Shown piece by piece: positions 16,279 to 25,386 of a stretch of 53,450 nucleotides of DNA. The stretch covers positions 1 through 53,450 of the forward strand of contig JAZUMG010000034.1 of NCBI GenBank assembly GCA_045603545.1, read 5' to 3'. Under the pieces are notes generated by a model. The model did not search any database. It was not told where the DNA came from and saw nothing but the letters and a program-made list of their open reading frames with translations. Numbering within the stretch: the stretch's first letter is position 1; each line of letters begins with the position of its first letter. This DNA is from CAAGNP01 sp045603545. GTDB taxonomy: Bacteria > Bacteroidota > Bacteroidia > Bacteroidales > UBA932. Made by a program: the position numbers and the translations under genes.

Positions 16279-17748
16279 ATGCAGACATATACAAGAGAAC
16301 CTATACTTGAAGGGTTGACATTTGATGATGTATTGCTTATCCCTGCCCACTCTGAGGTGCTTCCAAGAACAGTGGATTTCAATACATACTTTACCCGTGA
16401 GATCAAACTTCACACCCCACTCGTATCAGCTGCGATGGATACTGTTACCGAGGCAGCTATGGCTATCGCCATCGCACGTGAGGGTGGTATCGGTGTTATC
16501 CATAAAAATATGCCTATCGAGGCTCAAATGGAGCAGGTTAAGAGGGTTAAAAGGGCAGAAAACGGTATGATTTATGACCCTATTACCATCAGGGAGAACG
16601 CTACCGTAGGTGATGCCCTTCGTATTATGAAGGAGAATCATATCGGCGGTATCCCTGTAGTGGACGAAAAAGGGACATTGTGCGGTATTGTAACCAACAG
16701 GGACCTCCGTTTCCAGGACAATATGCGTACCCCTATCTATGAAGTGATGACCAAAGAGAACCTTGTCACTACCACCAGAGGTTATGATCTTGCAGAGGCT
16801 ACAGAGCTTTTGAGAAGAAACAAGATCGAGAAACTTCTTGTAGTGGACAACAATGGCAAGCTTGCAGGTCTGATCACCTACAAGGACATTATGAAAATCA
16901 AGGACAACCCTACAGCCAGCAAGGATTCCAAAGGGCGTCTTTTGGTGGCAGCCGCAATGGGTATCAACTCAGACACACTTGAAAAAGTGGAGCAGATTGT
17001 CTCTGTTGAGGCAGATGCCATTGTTCTTGATACTGCTCACGGCCACTCTGAGTTTGTGCTGCAGACCATCAGAAAAGTGCGTGCAGCATTCCCTCATCTG
17101 CAGATCGTAGCGGGCAATATCGCTACAGGTGAGGCTGCCAGGGCACTTTACGAATGTGGCGTAGATGCTGTAAAAGTGGGTATTGGTCCCGGTTCTATCT
17201 GTACTACCCGCGTAGTTGCAGGTGTGGGTATGCCACAGCTTTCAGCTATTATGCTGGCAGCAGATGCACTTAAAGGTACCGGTATTCCTATCATTGCAGA
17301 CGGTGGCGTGAGGTATTCAGGTGATATCGTGAAGGCCCTTGCAGGTGGTGCAAGCACTGTAATGGCCGGTTCGCTGTTTGCAGGTGTTGAGGAGTCTCCC
17401 GGTGAGACAATCATCCTCAATGGCAGGAAATTCAAATCATACCGCGGTATGGGTTCACTTGAGGCTATGCAGAAAGGTTCAAAAGACAGATACTTCCAGG
17501 ATATGGAAGAGGATATCAAAAAACTTGTTCCAGAGGGAATCGTTGCTCAAGTTCCATACAAAGGTACCCTTAAAGAGGTTGTGTACCAATTGGTTGGTGG
17601 CTTGAGAGCCGGTATGGGCTATGTTGGTGCCCATAATATCGAAGAGCTCCGCAATGCACAGTTTGTAAGGGTAACTGCAGCAGGTTTTGCAGAGAACCAC
17701 CCTCACGATGTAACCATTACCAGAGAGGCACCAAACTACAGCAGATAA
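16279..17748 (+). CDS. guaB: Inosine-5'-monophosphate dehydrogenase
   Basis: This cytosolic enzyme oxidises IMP to XMP, the committed step to GMP. The 489-residue product has the TIM barrel with the catalytic loop GPGSICTTR (C308), the two inserted CBS domains (about 95-210) that sense nucleotides, and the flap region YRGMGSLEAMQKGS. I chose the ATG at 16279 (MQTYTREPILEGLTFDD), the family's usual start; a GTG at 16234 lies inside the leader hairpin. It heads a tight run of nine genes; the next start is 4 nt after its stop. In Bacteroidota guaB is often found before SurA-like genes. Confidence 0.97.
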   Translation: MQTYTREPILEGLTFDDVLLIPAHSEVLPRTVDFNTYFTREIKLHTPLVSAAMDTVTEAAMAIAIAREGGIGVIHKNMPIEAQMEQVKRVKRAENGMIYDPITIRENATVGDALRIMKENHIGGIPVVDEKGTLCGIVTNRDLRFQDNMRTPIYEVMTKENLVTTTRGYDLAEATELLRRNKIEKLLVVDNNGKLAGLITYKDIMKIKDNPTASKDSKGRLLVAAAMGINSDTLEKVEQIVSVEADAIVLDTAHGHSEFVLQTIRKVRAAFPHLQIVAGNIATGEAARALYECGVDAVKVGIGPGSICTTRVVAGVGMPQLSAIMLAADALKGTGIPIIADGGVRYSGDIVKALAGGASTVMAGSLFAGVEESPGETIILNGRKFKSYRGMGSLEAMQKGSKDRYFQDMEEDIKKLVPEGIVAQVPYKGTLKEVVYQLVGGLRAGMGYVGAHNIEELRNAQFVRVTAAGFAENHPHDVTITREAPNYSR

Positions 17749-17752
17749 CATT

Positions 17753-18613
17753 ATGAAGAGAACGCTCCTATCCTTGCTCCTGATTCTTCTCCTGGGCTCC
17801 TGTGAATTTATTGACAGCGTGCTCAACGGGGATGTTGTGGCAAGGGTAGGGACAAATGTTCTCTATAAAAAAGATATCGCAGGATTAGTCCCGAAAGGGG
17901 CTTCTCCTGAAGATAGTGCTGCTATTGTTTTGCAGTACATAAACTCATGGGCCACCAAGAAAATTCTCCTCTCCAATGCGGAGACGAGACTTCCCCGTCA
18001 CGATATGGATATCGAACAGGAACTCAATGATTACAGGACCTCGCTTCTGGTCTACAGATACGAGAAGCTGTTCCTGGAGAAGAATCTCGATACACTGATA
18101 TCTGACAATGAGTGCAAGGCTTACTATGAGACACATAAGAAATCGTATACCAGCCATTGTTCCATAGTTAAGGCGAGGTATATAAAAATCAACACCTCCT
18201 CTCCGCACTGCAATGTCATCAAGACATTCTACAAGTCGATGAAGATGGAGGATCTGGACAGAGTAGCAGACCTCTCAAAAAATTCTGCGGACCAGTATTC
18301 CGACTTCAATATGGAGTGGATACCGTTGAGTCATATTGCCAAGGAGATAGGTGAAGAGCTCTCTTATTGTGAAGAGACCCTGAATCAGAAATCCTATATT
18401 GAACTGGAAAAGGGGAGTTTCCTCTATCTTGTGAGGGTATATGACAGAGTTAAGGCAGGTGAGATAACACCGTATGATTTCAATGTGGATTTAATCAAAG
18501 AGTCCATATTGAGCAAGAGAAAGCAGGAGCTGATAGCAAATTTGGAACGGAATCTGCTAGAGGATGCCTTGAATAATAATAAACTTGTAATCTATTCAGA
18601 TAATAATGACTAA
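17753..18613 (+). CDS. SurA-N-like peptidyl-prolyl isomerase homologue, lipoprotein, degenerate
   Basis: The 286-residue product has a lipoprotein signal (LLLGSC, C17), then a SurA/PrsA-like N-terminal chaperone fold (VVARVGTNVLYKKDI, then helices with YEKLFLEKNLDTLISDNECKAYYE). A parvulin domain is not evident: no GG-L-W or F-F-IIM pattern could be found. It is therefore likely a chaperone-only relative anchored in the periplasm. It sits between guaB (4 nt gap) and a true SurA (8 bp overlap), which fits a role in outer-membrane protein assembly. Confidence 0.8.
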   Translation: MKRTLLSLLLILLLGSCEFIDSVLNGDVVARVGTNVLYKKDIAGLVPKGASPEDSAAIVLQYINSWATKKILLSNAETRLPRHDMDIEQELNDYRTSLLVYRYEKLFLEKNLDTLISDNECKAYYETHKKSYTSHCSIVKARYIKINTSSPHCNVIKTFYKSMKMEDLDRVADLSKNSADQYSDFNMEWIPLSHIAKEIGEELSYCEETLNQKSYIELEKGSFLYLVRVYDRVKAGEITPYDFNVDLIKESILSKRKQELIANLERNLLEDALNNNKLVIYSDNND

Positions 18614-19970
18614 GAAGATTTTTTGGGTGATTGTGGCTGTTTTGTCTGTCGCAACTAGTTCTCTTTATGGCCAGAAATACCAGAATGGCCTGATAGATAA
18701 AACAGTGGCATTGGTGGGTAATGAGATGATCCTCCTCTCGCAGATAGAACAGGAGGTGGAGATGCTCCAGTTTCAGGGACACTACTCTGACAGGAATCTC
18801 AGATGCCAGGTGTTGGAACAGATGCTTATGTCAAAAATATTCTATGCCCAAGCCAAGTTGGACAGTTTGTCGGTAAATCCCAGTATGGTGGAGGCCAATC
18901 TTGACAACAGATTGAACAATGTATTGACACAGCTCGGTGGTGAGAAGAAGACAGAGGAGTATTTCGGAAAGACCTTGTATGAATTGAGGGAAGACTGGAG
19001 AGAGATTATTACTGAGCAATCCTTGACTCAGGATATGCAGGCTAAGGTGCAGTCATCTGCCACAGAGATGACCCCAAAGGAGATTAAAGCCTTCTATGAG
19101 AAAACATCAAAAGACAGTCTCCCCATCATCTCCACTCAGTATCAGCTTAGTCAGATAGTGAGATACCCAGACAGGGAGAAGGCCAAGATACAGGTAAGGG
19201 AGCAGCTTCTCGGTTTTAGGGAGAGGATCCTGAAGGGTGAGAATTTTGCCATGTTGGCCAGATTCTATTCAGAGGACCCTGGTAGTGCAAATAAAGGCGG
19301 TGAATTGGGTATGGCTTCCAAAGCTATATTCTGGCCAGCTTTTTCTGATGCCGCAATGGCCTTGAAAGAGGGGCAGGTTTCACCCATCGTAGAGACACCA
19401 GACGGATTCCATATCATACAGATGATAAAGAAGGAGGGTGATATGTTCAATGCCCGCCACATCCTTATCAAACCCAAATATACAGCCGAAGATAGGGAGA
19501 AGGCTTTCAAGACCCTTGACAGTCTCAAGACCGCAATAACCTCTGACAGCATAACATTTTTCAATGCAGCCAGAATATACTCAGAGGACCAGTATACCAG
19601 AACAAATGGAGGTCTTATGGCTGACCAGAATACCGGGTCCACCCTTTTTGAGAAAGACCAGCTCAAGCCTGCAGATTATGCAGTACTTAAAGATATGGAG
19701 ATCGGTGACATCTCTGAGCCTTTCGAATCTCTGGACAATGAAGGAAGAAATGGTAACACCATCTACAAAATTATCAAACTTGACAAAATTGTCCCTTCCC
19801 ATACAGCCAATTTTGAGGAAGATTTTAGTGTCCTCCAGAATGTAGCAAATGGTGTTCAAGCCAAAAAGGCTATTGACAACTTCCTCGATGAGAAGATAAA
19901 GACCACATATATAGTCATTGATCCAATTTTCCATAATTGCGATTTTGAAAGAAAAGGGTGGATCAAATAA
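18606..19970 (+). CDS. SurA-type periplasmic peptidyl-prolyl isomerase
   Basis: The 454-residue protein has a Sec signal (ending near SLYGQ), a SurA N-terminal domain (DKTVALVGNEMILLSQIEQEVE) and two parvulin domains. The first is near 175-275 (QIVRYPDREKA...YSEDPGSANKGGELGMA...GFHIIQM) and the second near 280-395 (NARHILIKPKYTAEDREKA...YSEDQYTRTNGG). The architecture is that of SurA, which keeps outer-membrane proteins unfolded and helps deliver them to BAM. It overlaps the gene before it by 8 bp and the next by 1 bp (TAATG), so translation is probably coupled. Confidence 0.93.
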   Translation: MTKKIFWVIVAVLSVATSSLYGQKYQNGLIDKTVALVGNEMILLSQIEQEVEMLQFQGHYSDRNLRCQVLEQMLMSKIFYAQAKLDSLSVNPSMVEANLDNRLNNVLTQLGGEKKTEEYFGKTLYELREDWREIITEQSLTQDMQAKVQSSATEMTPKEIKAFYEKTSKDSLPIISTQYQLSQIVRYPDREKAKIQVREQLLGFRERILKGENFAMLARFYSEDPGSANKGGELGMASKAIFWPAFSDAAMALKEGQVSPIVETPDGFHIIQMIKKEGDMFNARHILIKPKYTAEDREKAFKTLDSLKTAITSDSITFFNAARIYSEDQYTRTNGGLMADQNTGSTLFEKDQLKPADYAVLKDMEIGDISEPFESLDNEGRNGNTIYKIIKLDKIVPSHTANFEEDFSVLQNVANGVQAKKAIDNFLDEKIKTTYIVIDPIFHNCDFERKGWIK

Positions 19971-21964
19971 TGAAGAGGACATCCCTGACGATACTGCTCT
20001 TGTCTTTATGGGCATCCCTCTCATTTGCGCAGAATAAAGAGGGGGCGGATAGCCTCATCAGACTCCTTACTGCCAATAAGATACAACTTGTGGATATAGA
20101 TGGTCAGGCCTGCCGCAGAGTAGAAGGACCAGCACGTTTTCTCCACAACAATACATATCTCATATGTGACACCGCATTTTGGAATGTGGACAGGGAGTAT
20201 ATCGATGCCATTGGCCACGTACAGATAATCCAGGACAATACACTGCTGACTGGTGACAGGCTTCATTATTTGATAGACAGGGATCTGGCACAGTTCAGAG
20301 GCTCATTGGTGGAGCTTAAGGATGACAAGGGCAATTCCCTGAGGACAGAGTATCTCGACTACAATACCAAGGACAGTATCGGATTTTTCTATCACGGAGC
20401 CAGTATGAGGGACTCCACCGGAAATATAATAGAGAGTATTGAGGGTACATATGAGTCGAAAAAGGACCTCTTCACCTTTGTTGATCAGGTGCAGATGTTC
20501 TCTGATTCCCTCTTCTTTGTCTCTGATGTGATAAAGTACAAGACAGACCTTGAGACAGCCTATTTCAGTGACAATACGATGGGGTGGAAGAACAGGAATT
20601 GTTTCTCGTCAAAAGGTGGGTGGTACAATAAGTCCAATGAGACAATATTTATGGAGAATAATGTATATGGTCAGACGGAAGATTATGAGTTGTGGTGCGA
20701 TGATTTCTTCTTTGACCGTATGACAAACCACGCCATATTGAAAGGGAACATTCAGGTTACTGACACTGTGGACGGTGCATACATATTCGGAAACCATCTC
20801 GATTTTGTGGATGAGCCGCGAAGGGTCACAATCACAGAAGAACCGGTTTTTCTGGCCCTCGTGGAGGAGGACTATGGTGTGGATAGTGTATTCATAACCG
20901 GTGATACTCTTGGTTTCTACAGCAAGAGGATGTTTGAGGTAGATTCTTCCATTGTAGCACAGGCAAAGGAGAGGAAAGAACTTGCAATGGTGGATCCCGT
21001 CAGCAATATCCGTAAGCAGAAAGCGTCTGAGAAAAAGTCAGAAGACTCCAATGAGGGTGGATTGGGCAAAAAACCTGGAAGGCTGGCTGGAAAACAGCTG
21101 AGTGCTGCAGAAGAGGAGCCGGAACCACCTCAGGTCACCCCCCCTGTCTCCGATTCGCTGGCTGTGCAGGATTTACTTGCAGTTGCAGACTCGCTGGCAG
21201 TTACCGATTCGTTGGCTGTAGTGGAGGCTGTACTGGTAAAGGATACCACTGAGATATATTTCCTGGAGGCATATCACAATGTCTTGATATTCAAGAATGA
21301 CAATCAGATAAAATGTGATTCTCTCCTCTACTCCGATCTCGATTCCATGGCCAGACTCTTTAAGGATCCTGTGATATGGAATGAGATCGATAACCAGCTT
21401 ACTGCAGACAGTATGCAGATAGTGATGAAGGATGGAGAGATGAAGAAAGGGCTTATGCTTGGGAACGGTTTCCTCGCCTCCTTTGATTCAGGAAATTATT
21501 ATAATCAGATAAAGGCCCCGGAGCTTGCCGGATTTTTCAAGGATGGAGAGATATCGAGGTTTGATGCGTTGGGCGGTGCCTCCATGCTGATATATATAGC
21601 AGACAGTTCTGCAGTAGCTTATGCCAATATCAAGGAGTGCAAGATAATATCGTCCCATCTGGTAGATGGAGAGCTTAAGAGGAACATATATTTCGAGTCC
21701 ATATCGAGCAATATATTCCCTATTGAGGAGATGACATCGGAGAATATGTACCTCAAGGATTTCAAGTGGAGGGGAGATGAGAGACCAGTGAACCGTTTTG
21801 CCCTGACAGATGTGAAGATAAGGCCGTCATTGAGAAAAGAGACAAGGGTCAGTGACTACTATCCACTCTTTGAACATACAGCAAAATATTTCCCCGGTTA
21901 TATGGAGAGGATAATGGAGGAGATTACAAGCCGGGAGACTTGGATTTGGAAATCATCTAAATAA
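19970..21964 (+). CDS. OstA/LptA-like periplasmic LPS-transport protein
   Basis: The 664-residue product has a Sec signal (SLSFAQ) and OstA-type beta-jellyroll repeats (VEGPARFLHNNTYLICDTAFWN, then IDAIGHVQIIQDNTLLTGDRL). Such repeats occur in LptA and the N-terminus of LptD, which carry lipopolysaccharide across the periplasm. A low-complexity linker rich in S, D, L, A and V (about 385-420, repeated DSLAV) splits the protein. I chose the ATG at 19970, which overlaps the SurA stop in TAATG, over one 4 codons upstream. It is followed 8 nt later by hutH, an abrupt change of pathway within one run of genes. Confidence 0.88.
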   Translation: MKRTSLTILLLSLWASLSFAQNKEGADSLIRLLTANKIQLVDIDGQACRRVEGPARFLHNNTYLICDTAFWNVDREYIDAIGHVQIIQDNTLLTGDRLHYLIDRDLAQFRGSLVELKDDKGNSLRTEYLDYNTKDSIGFFYHGASMRDSTGNIIESIEGTYESKKDLFTFVDQVQMFSDSLFFVSDVIKYKTDLETAYFSDNTMGWKNRNCFSSKGGWYNKSNETIFMENNVYGQTEDYELWCDDFFFDRMTNHAILKGNIQVTDTVDGAYIFGNHLDFVDEPRRVTITEEPVFLALVEEDYGVDSVFITGDTLGFYSKRMFEVDSSIVAQAKERKELAMVDPVSNIRKQKASEKKSEDSNEGGLGKKPGRLAGKQLSAAEEEPEPPQVTPPVSDSLAVQDLLAVADSLAVTDSLAVVEAVLVKDTTEIYFLEAYHNVLIFKNDNQIKCDSLLYSDLDSMARLFKDPVIWNEIDNQLTADSMQIVMKDGEMKKGLMLGNGFLASFDSGNYYNQIKAPELAGFFKDGEISRFDALGGASMLIYIADSSAVAYANIKECKIISSHLVDGELKRNIYFESISSNIFPIEEMTSENMYLKDFKWRGDERPVNRFALTDVKIRPSLRKETRVSDYYPLFEHTAKYFPGYMERIMEEITSRETWIWKSSK

Positions 21965-21972
21965 CATCATAT

Positions 21973-23460
21973 ATGAAAGTTTTTGATATCGACATTTTGT
22001 ACCACTCATTTGAAGATGCAGAGGTTCTTTTTGACAAGGAATGCAAACTCCGCCTTGGGGAGAAGTCTGTGGCAAGGATAAAGAAATGCCGTGACTATCT
22101 GGACAAAAGGATGGAGTCACAAGTGGAACCCATATATGGAGTGACAACAGGGTTCGGTTCCCTGTGCAATGTATCTGTCGATAAAGAGAATCTTTCACAA
22201 CTTCAAAAGAACCTGGTGATGTCACACGCCTGTGGAGTGGGCGAAGAGGTATCGGAGGAGATTGTGAGACTTATGCTGGCACTCAAGGTGAAGTCATTGG
22301 CTTACGGCTATTCGGGTGCGCAGGTGGAGACAGTACAGAGACTGGTGGACTTTTTCAATGAAGGGGTGCACCCCGTAGTGTACAAACAGGGTTCTCTGGG
22401 AGCTTCTGGTGACCTTGCCCCTCTTGCAAATATGTGCTTGCCTCTTCTGGGACTTGGTGAGGTAAATTATCAGGGTGAGCGTATGCCGGCAGCCAAAGTG
22501 AATGCCATTTTCGGCTGGGAACCTCTGACACTTGCCTCTAAGGAGGGTCTGGCCCTTTTGAATGGTACTCAGTTTATGCTCTCCCATGCAGTATGGTCGC
22601 TGCATCACGCAAAAAAACTGTCACTTCTGGCAGACCAGATAGGCGCAGTGTCTCTTGAGGCATTTGATGGCAGGGTAGAGCCATTTACCGATGGTGTACA
22701 TCAGATCAGACCGCACAAGGGGCAGATAGATACAGCAAGACATATGAGGGAACTTCTCTCCGGGAGCGAAATCATATCCCGTCCCAAAGAGCATGTGCAG
22801 GATCCATATTCATTCCGCTGTATCCCTCAGGTACACGGAGCATCAAAGGATGCGATAGATTATGCGGCAAATGTTTTTGTCACTGAACTCAATAGTGCTA
22901 CAGACAACCCCACTATCCTTCCGGATGAGGATATGGTGGTCTCAGCAGGAAACTTCCATGGTCAGCCATTGGCCCTTGCTCTCGATTTCCTTGCCATTGC
23001 GTTGGCGGAGCTTGGATCCATCTCAGAGAGAAGGACATATCAGTTGATTTCAGGAAAACGTGGCCTTCCGTCATTCCTTGTAGCCCATTCGGGACTAAAC
23101 TCTGGATTCATGATTCCACAATATGCACAGGCATCTGTTGTCAGTCAGAACAAGCAGTTCTGCACACCATGCTGTGTGGATACCATCGATTCGTCACAGG
23201 GGCAGGAGGATCACGTGAGTATGGGTGCAAATGCAGCTACCAAGTGTGTTAATGTGGTATTGAACCTTGAAAAGATTCTGGGTATAGAACTGTTCAATGG
23301 TGCACAGGCTCTTGATTTCCGCAGACCGTTGAAATCATCGGCCGTACTCGAGGAGTTCGTGGCGCAATACCGTCAGGTTGTCCCTTTCATCCAGGAGGAT
23401 GAGGTGATGTACACCCATATGGCAAACTCTATAGATTTCATTAGAAACTATACATTCTAA
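21973..23460 (+). CDS. hutH: Histidine ammonia-lyase
   Basis: This cytosolic enzyme deaminates L-histidine to urocanate, the first step of histidine breakdown. The MIO prosthetic group forms from A144-S145-G146 in GASGDLAPL. Family motifs GVTTGFGSLCN near the start, and NSATDNPT and GNFHGQP in the middle, are present, and the length (495 aa) is normal. The start ATG lies 8 nt after the OstA-like gene, so it may share the guaB transcript. Urocanate hydratase (hutU), the next enzyme, is not in the window. Confidence 0.97.
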   Translation: MKVFDIDILYHSFEDAEVLFDKECKLRLGEKSVARIKKCRDYLDKRMESQVEPIYGVTTGFGSLCNVSVDKENLSQLQKNLVMSHACGVGEEVSEEIVRLMLALKVKSLAYGYSGAQVETVQRLVDFFNEGVHPVVYKQGSLGASGDLAPLANMCLPLLGLGEVNYQGERMPAAKVNAIFGWEPLTLASKEGLALLNGTQFMLSHAVWSLHHAKKLSLLADQIGAVSLEAFDGRVEPFTDGVHQIRPHKGQIDTARHMRELLSGSEIISRPKEHVQDPYSFRCIPQVHGASKDAIDYAANVFVTELNSATDNPTILPDEDMVVSAGNFHGQPLALALDFLAIALAELGSISERRTYQLISGKRGLPSFLVAHSGLNSGFMIPQYAQASVVSQNKQFCTPCCVDTIDSSQGQEDHVSMGANAATKCVNVVLNLEKILGIELFNGAQALDFRRPLKSSAVLEEFVAQYRQVVPFIQEDEVMYTHMANSIDFIRNYTF

Positions 23461-23465
23461 AAGGG

Positions 23466-24716
23466 ATGAAAATTCTCATAAAAAATATAAAGAAACTTAT
23501 CAATGTCAGGGCAGAGTCCCCTGTGAAACCCCTCTCAGGAGAGGAGTTGGGTGTGCTTCCTGTCATTGACAATGGATACCTCTGGATAGAGGATGGCCTT
23601 ATCGGTGCTTATGGGGAGAGCATCCCGTCCAATATTGCTCCACTCGAGATGCAGGCAGACAGAGTGATCGATGCTACCGGAAAGATGGTGTTCCCCTCAT
23701 ATTGCGACTCGCATACCCATCTTGTATATGCAGGGAGCAGGGAGATAGAGTTCATGGACAAGATTCGTGGCCTCTCATATCAGGAGATTGCCCGCAGAGG
23801 TGGTGGAATATTGAACTCAGTGGAGCTGCTCCACCGCACATCTGAGGATCAGTTGCTGGCTCAGGCACTTGTCAGGGCAGAGGAGATCATTGGTTTTGGA
23901 ACAGGTGCGGTAGAGATAAAGAGCGGTTACGGACTTACTCTTGAGGATGAGATCAAGATGTTGAGGGTGGCAAAGAGGGTAGAGGAGCAGACCCCTCTTA
24001 CAGTGAAGCGAACTTTCTTGGGGGCACACGCAGTTCCTGCCAGATATGCCGGTCGCAGAGAGGAGTATGTGGATGAAATAGTGAGGGATATGATCCCCGC
24101 TGTGGCAGCTGAGGGGCTTGCTGAGTATGTGGATATCTTCTGCGAAGGGGGATTTTTCACAGTTGAGGACTCTGAAAGGGTATTTGAAGCCGGTATAAAA
24201 TATGGAATGAGACCAAAAGTGCACGCAAATCAGATGAGTTTCTCTGGTGGGGTGCAGGTGGGTGTCAAATACAATGCAAGGAGTGTTGACCATCTCGAAT
24301 ATACAGCAGAGGAGGAGTTCAAGGCACTCAAAGGATCCGATACCATAGCCACATTGCTCCCTGGGGCAACATTCTTTATGGAGATGGACTTTGCACCCGC
24401 AAGGGATATGATAAACTACGGCCTCCCTGTGGCAATAGCATCCAATTACAATCCGGGCTCCTGCCCCTGTGGTGACATGAAATTTATGATGGCACTATGC
24501 TGCCTGAAGATGAAGATGTTCCCTGAGGAGGTGATAAATGGTGCTACCATCAATGGTGCATTTGCTATGGATGTCGATGGAAGCCTTGGCTCCATTACAG
24601 TCGGGAAGGTGGCAAATGTCTTCATAACCAAGGAGGTCCCTTCATATGAGTTCCTCCCGTATTCGTTCTCTACCCCACTGGTGGATACAGTTATTCTCAA
24701 TGGTAAAATAATCTAA
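23466..24716 (+). CDS. hutI: Imidazolonepropionase
   Basis: This amidohydrolase opens imidazolone-5-propionate to N-formimino-L-glutamate, step three of histidine breakdown. Metal ligands H83 and H85 lie in CDSHTHLVYAG, and the family's GTGAVEIKSGYGL, AHAVPARY and KVHANQMS motifs follow in order. Length (416 aa) is normal. It begins 5 nt after hutH. Its product is the substrate of FtcD two genes downstream. Confidence 0.97.
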   Translation: MKILIKNIKKLINVRAESPVKPLSGEELGVLPVIDNGYLWIEDGLIGAYGESIPSNIAPLEMQADRVIDATGKMVFPSYCDSHTHLVYAGSREIEFMDKIRGLSYQEIARRGGGILNSVELLHRTSEDQLLAQALVRAEEIIGFGTGAVEIKSGYGLTLEDEIKMLRVAKRVEEQTPLTVKRTFLGAHAVPARYAGRREEYVDEIVRDMIPAVAAEGLAEYVDIFCEGGFFTVEDSERVFEAGIKYGMRPKVHANQMSFSGGVQVGVKYNARSVDHLEYTAEEEFKALKGSDTIATLLPGATFFMEMDFAPARDMINYGLPVAIASNYNPGSCPCGDMKFMMALCCLKMKMFPEEVINGATINGAFAMDVDGSLGSITVGKVANVFITKEVPSYEFLPYSFSTPLVDTVILNGKII

Positions 24717-24728
24717 AACATAAGTCTT

Positions 24729-25382
24729 ATGAACAGTTATAAAACCCCACTTGGTGAGTTGAAGGTAAAGGTCTTCGGACACGCTTCTCTCCTTTTTCAG
24801 ATAAATGGCAAAAACATCTATGTAGATCCGTACAGTGAGGTTACAGATTATACAGGAATGGATGAGGCAGACCTTATCCTTTCGACCCATGACCACTATG
24901 ACCACTACGATCCCAAGGCATTCAATGAGATTCTGGGCAGCAGTACAGCCTTTATAGTAAGTGAAAGTATAGGCAAAGTGGATCACAGATACATCCCACT
25001 TGCAAATGGGGACTCCTGTGAATGGGACGGTATCACTATCGAAGCCCGTCCTGCCTATAATATCAACAGGAGAAATGAAGAGGGCAACCATTTCCACCCA
25101 AAAGGGTTCGGCAATGGATATCTCTTTGATTTCGGAGGATACAAGGTATATGTGGCAGGTGATACAGAACCTATCGAGGAGATGAAAGAGCTTCCGAAGC
25201 TCGATATGGCATTCTTGCCCAAGAATCTCCCTTACACTATGACCGATGATGAATTTGTAGGACTGGCCAACCAGCTGAAACCTGCAGTTCTCTACCCTAT
25301 ACACTATTTTGAGATAGATTACCCTGCACTTGCAGCCAGATTGGACAAAGACATTGATTTTATAGACCCTGCTAAATCTTGA
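24729..25382 (+). CDS. Metallo-beta-lactamase-fold metal-dependent hydrolase
   Basis: The 217-residue cytosolic protein has the HxHxDH zinc motif (THDHYDHYDP), a later AGDTEPI segment giving the bridging aspartate, and a C-terminal histidine (YPIHYFE). It is of the UPF0173/UlaG-like group of small MBL-fold hydrolases. It lies inside the hut cluster (12 nt after hutI, 4 nt before ftcD), but no MBL-fold step is known in histidine breakdown. It may remove a side product or act as a lactonase or amidase; this is open. Confidence 0.88.
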   Translation: MNSYKTPLGELKVKVFGHASLLFQINGKNIYVDPYSEVTDYTGMDEADLILSTHDHYDHYDPKAFNEILGSSTAFIVSESIGKVDHRYIPLANGDSCEWDGITIEARPAYNINRRNEEGNHFHPKGFGNGYLFDFGGYKVYVAGDTEPIEEMKELPKLDMAFLPKNLPYTMTDDEFVGLANQLKPAVLYPIHYFEIDYPALAARLDKDIDFIDPAKS

Positions 25383-25386
25383 ATAT

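Noticed and set aside
17753..18613. A catalytically active parvulin
   Set aside because: The N-terminal SurA-like fold is visible but parvulin active-site patterns could not be found, so only a chaperone-like role is claimed.
21965..21972. A hut-specific riboswitch, operator or promoter before hutH
   Set aside because: Only 8 nt separate ostA-like and hutH, with no TAnnTTTG box close before the start that could be supported.
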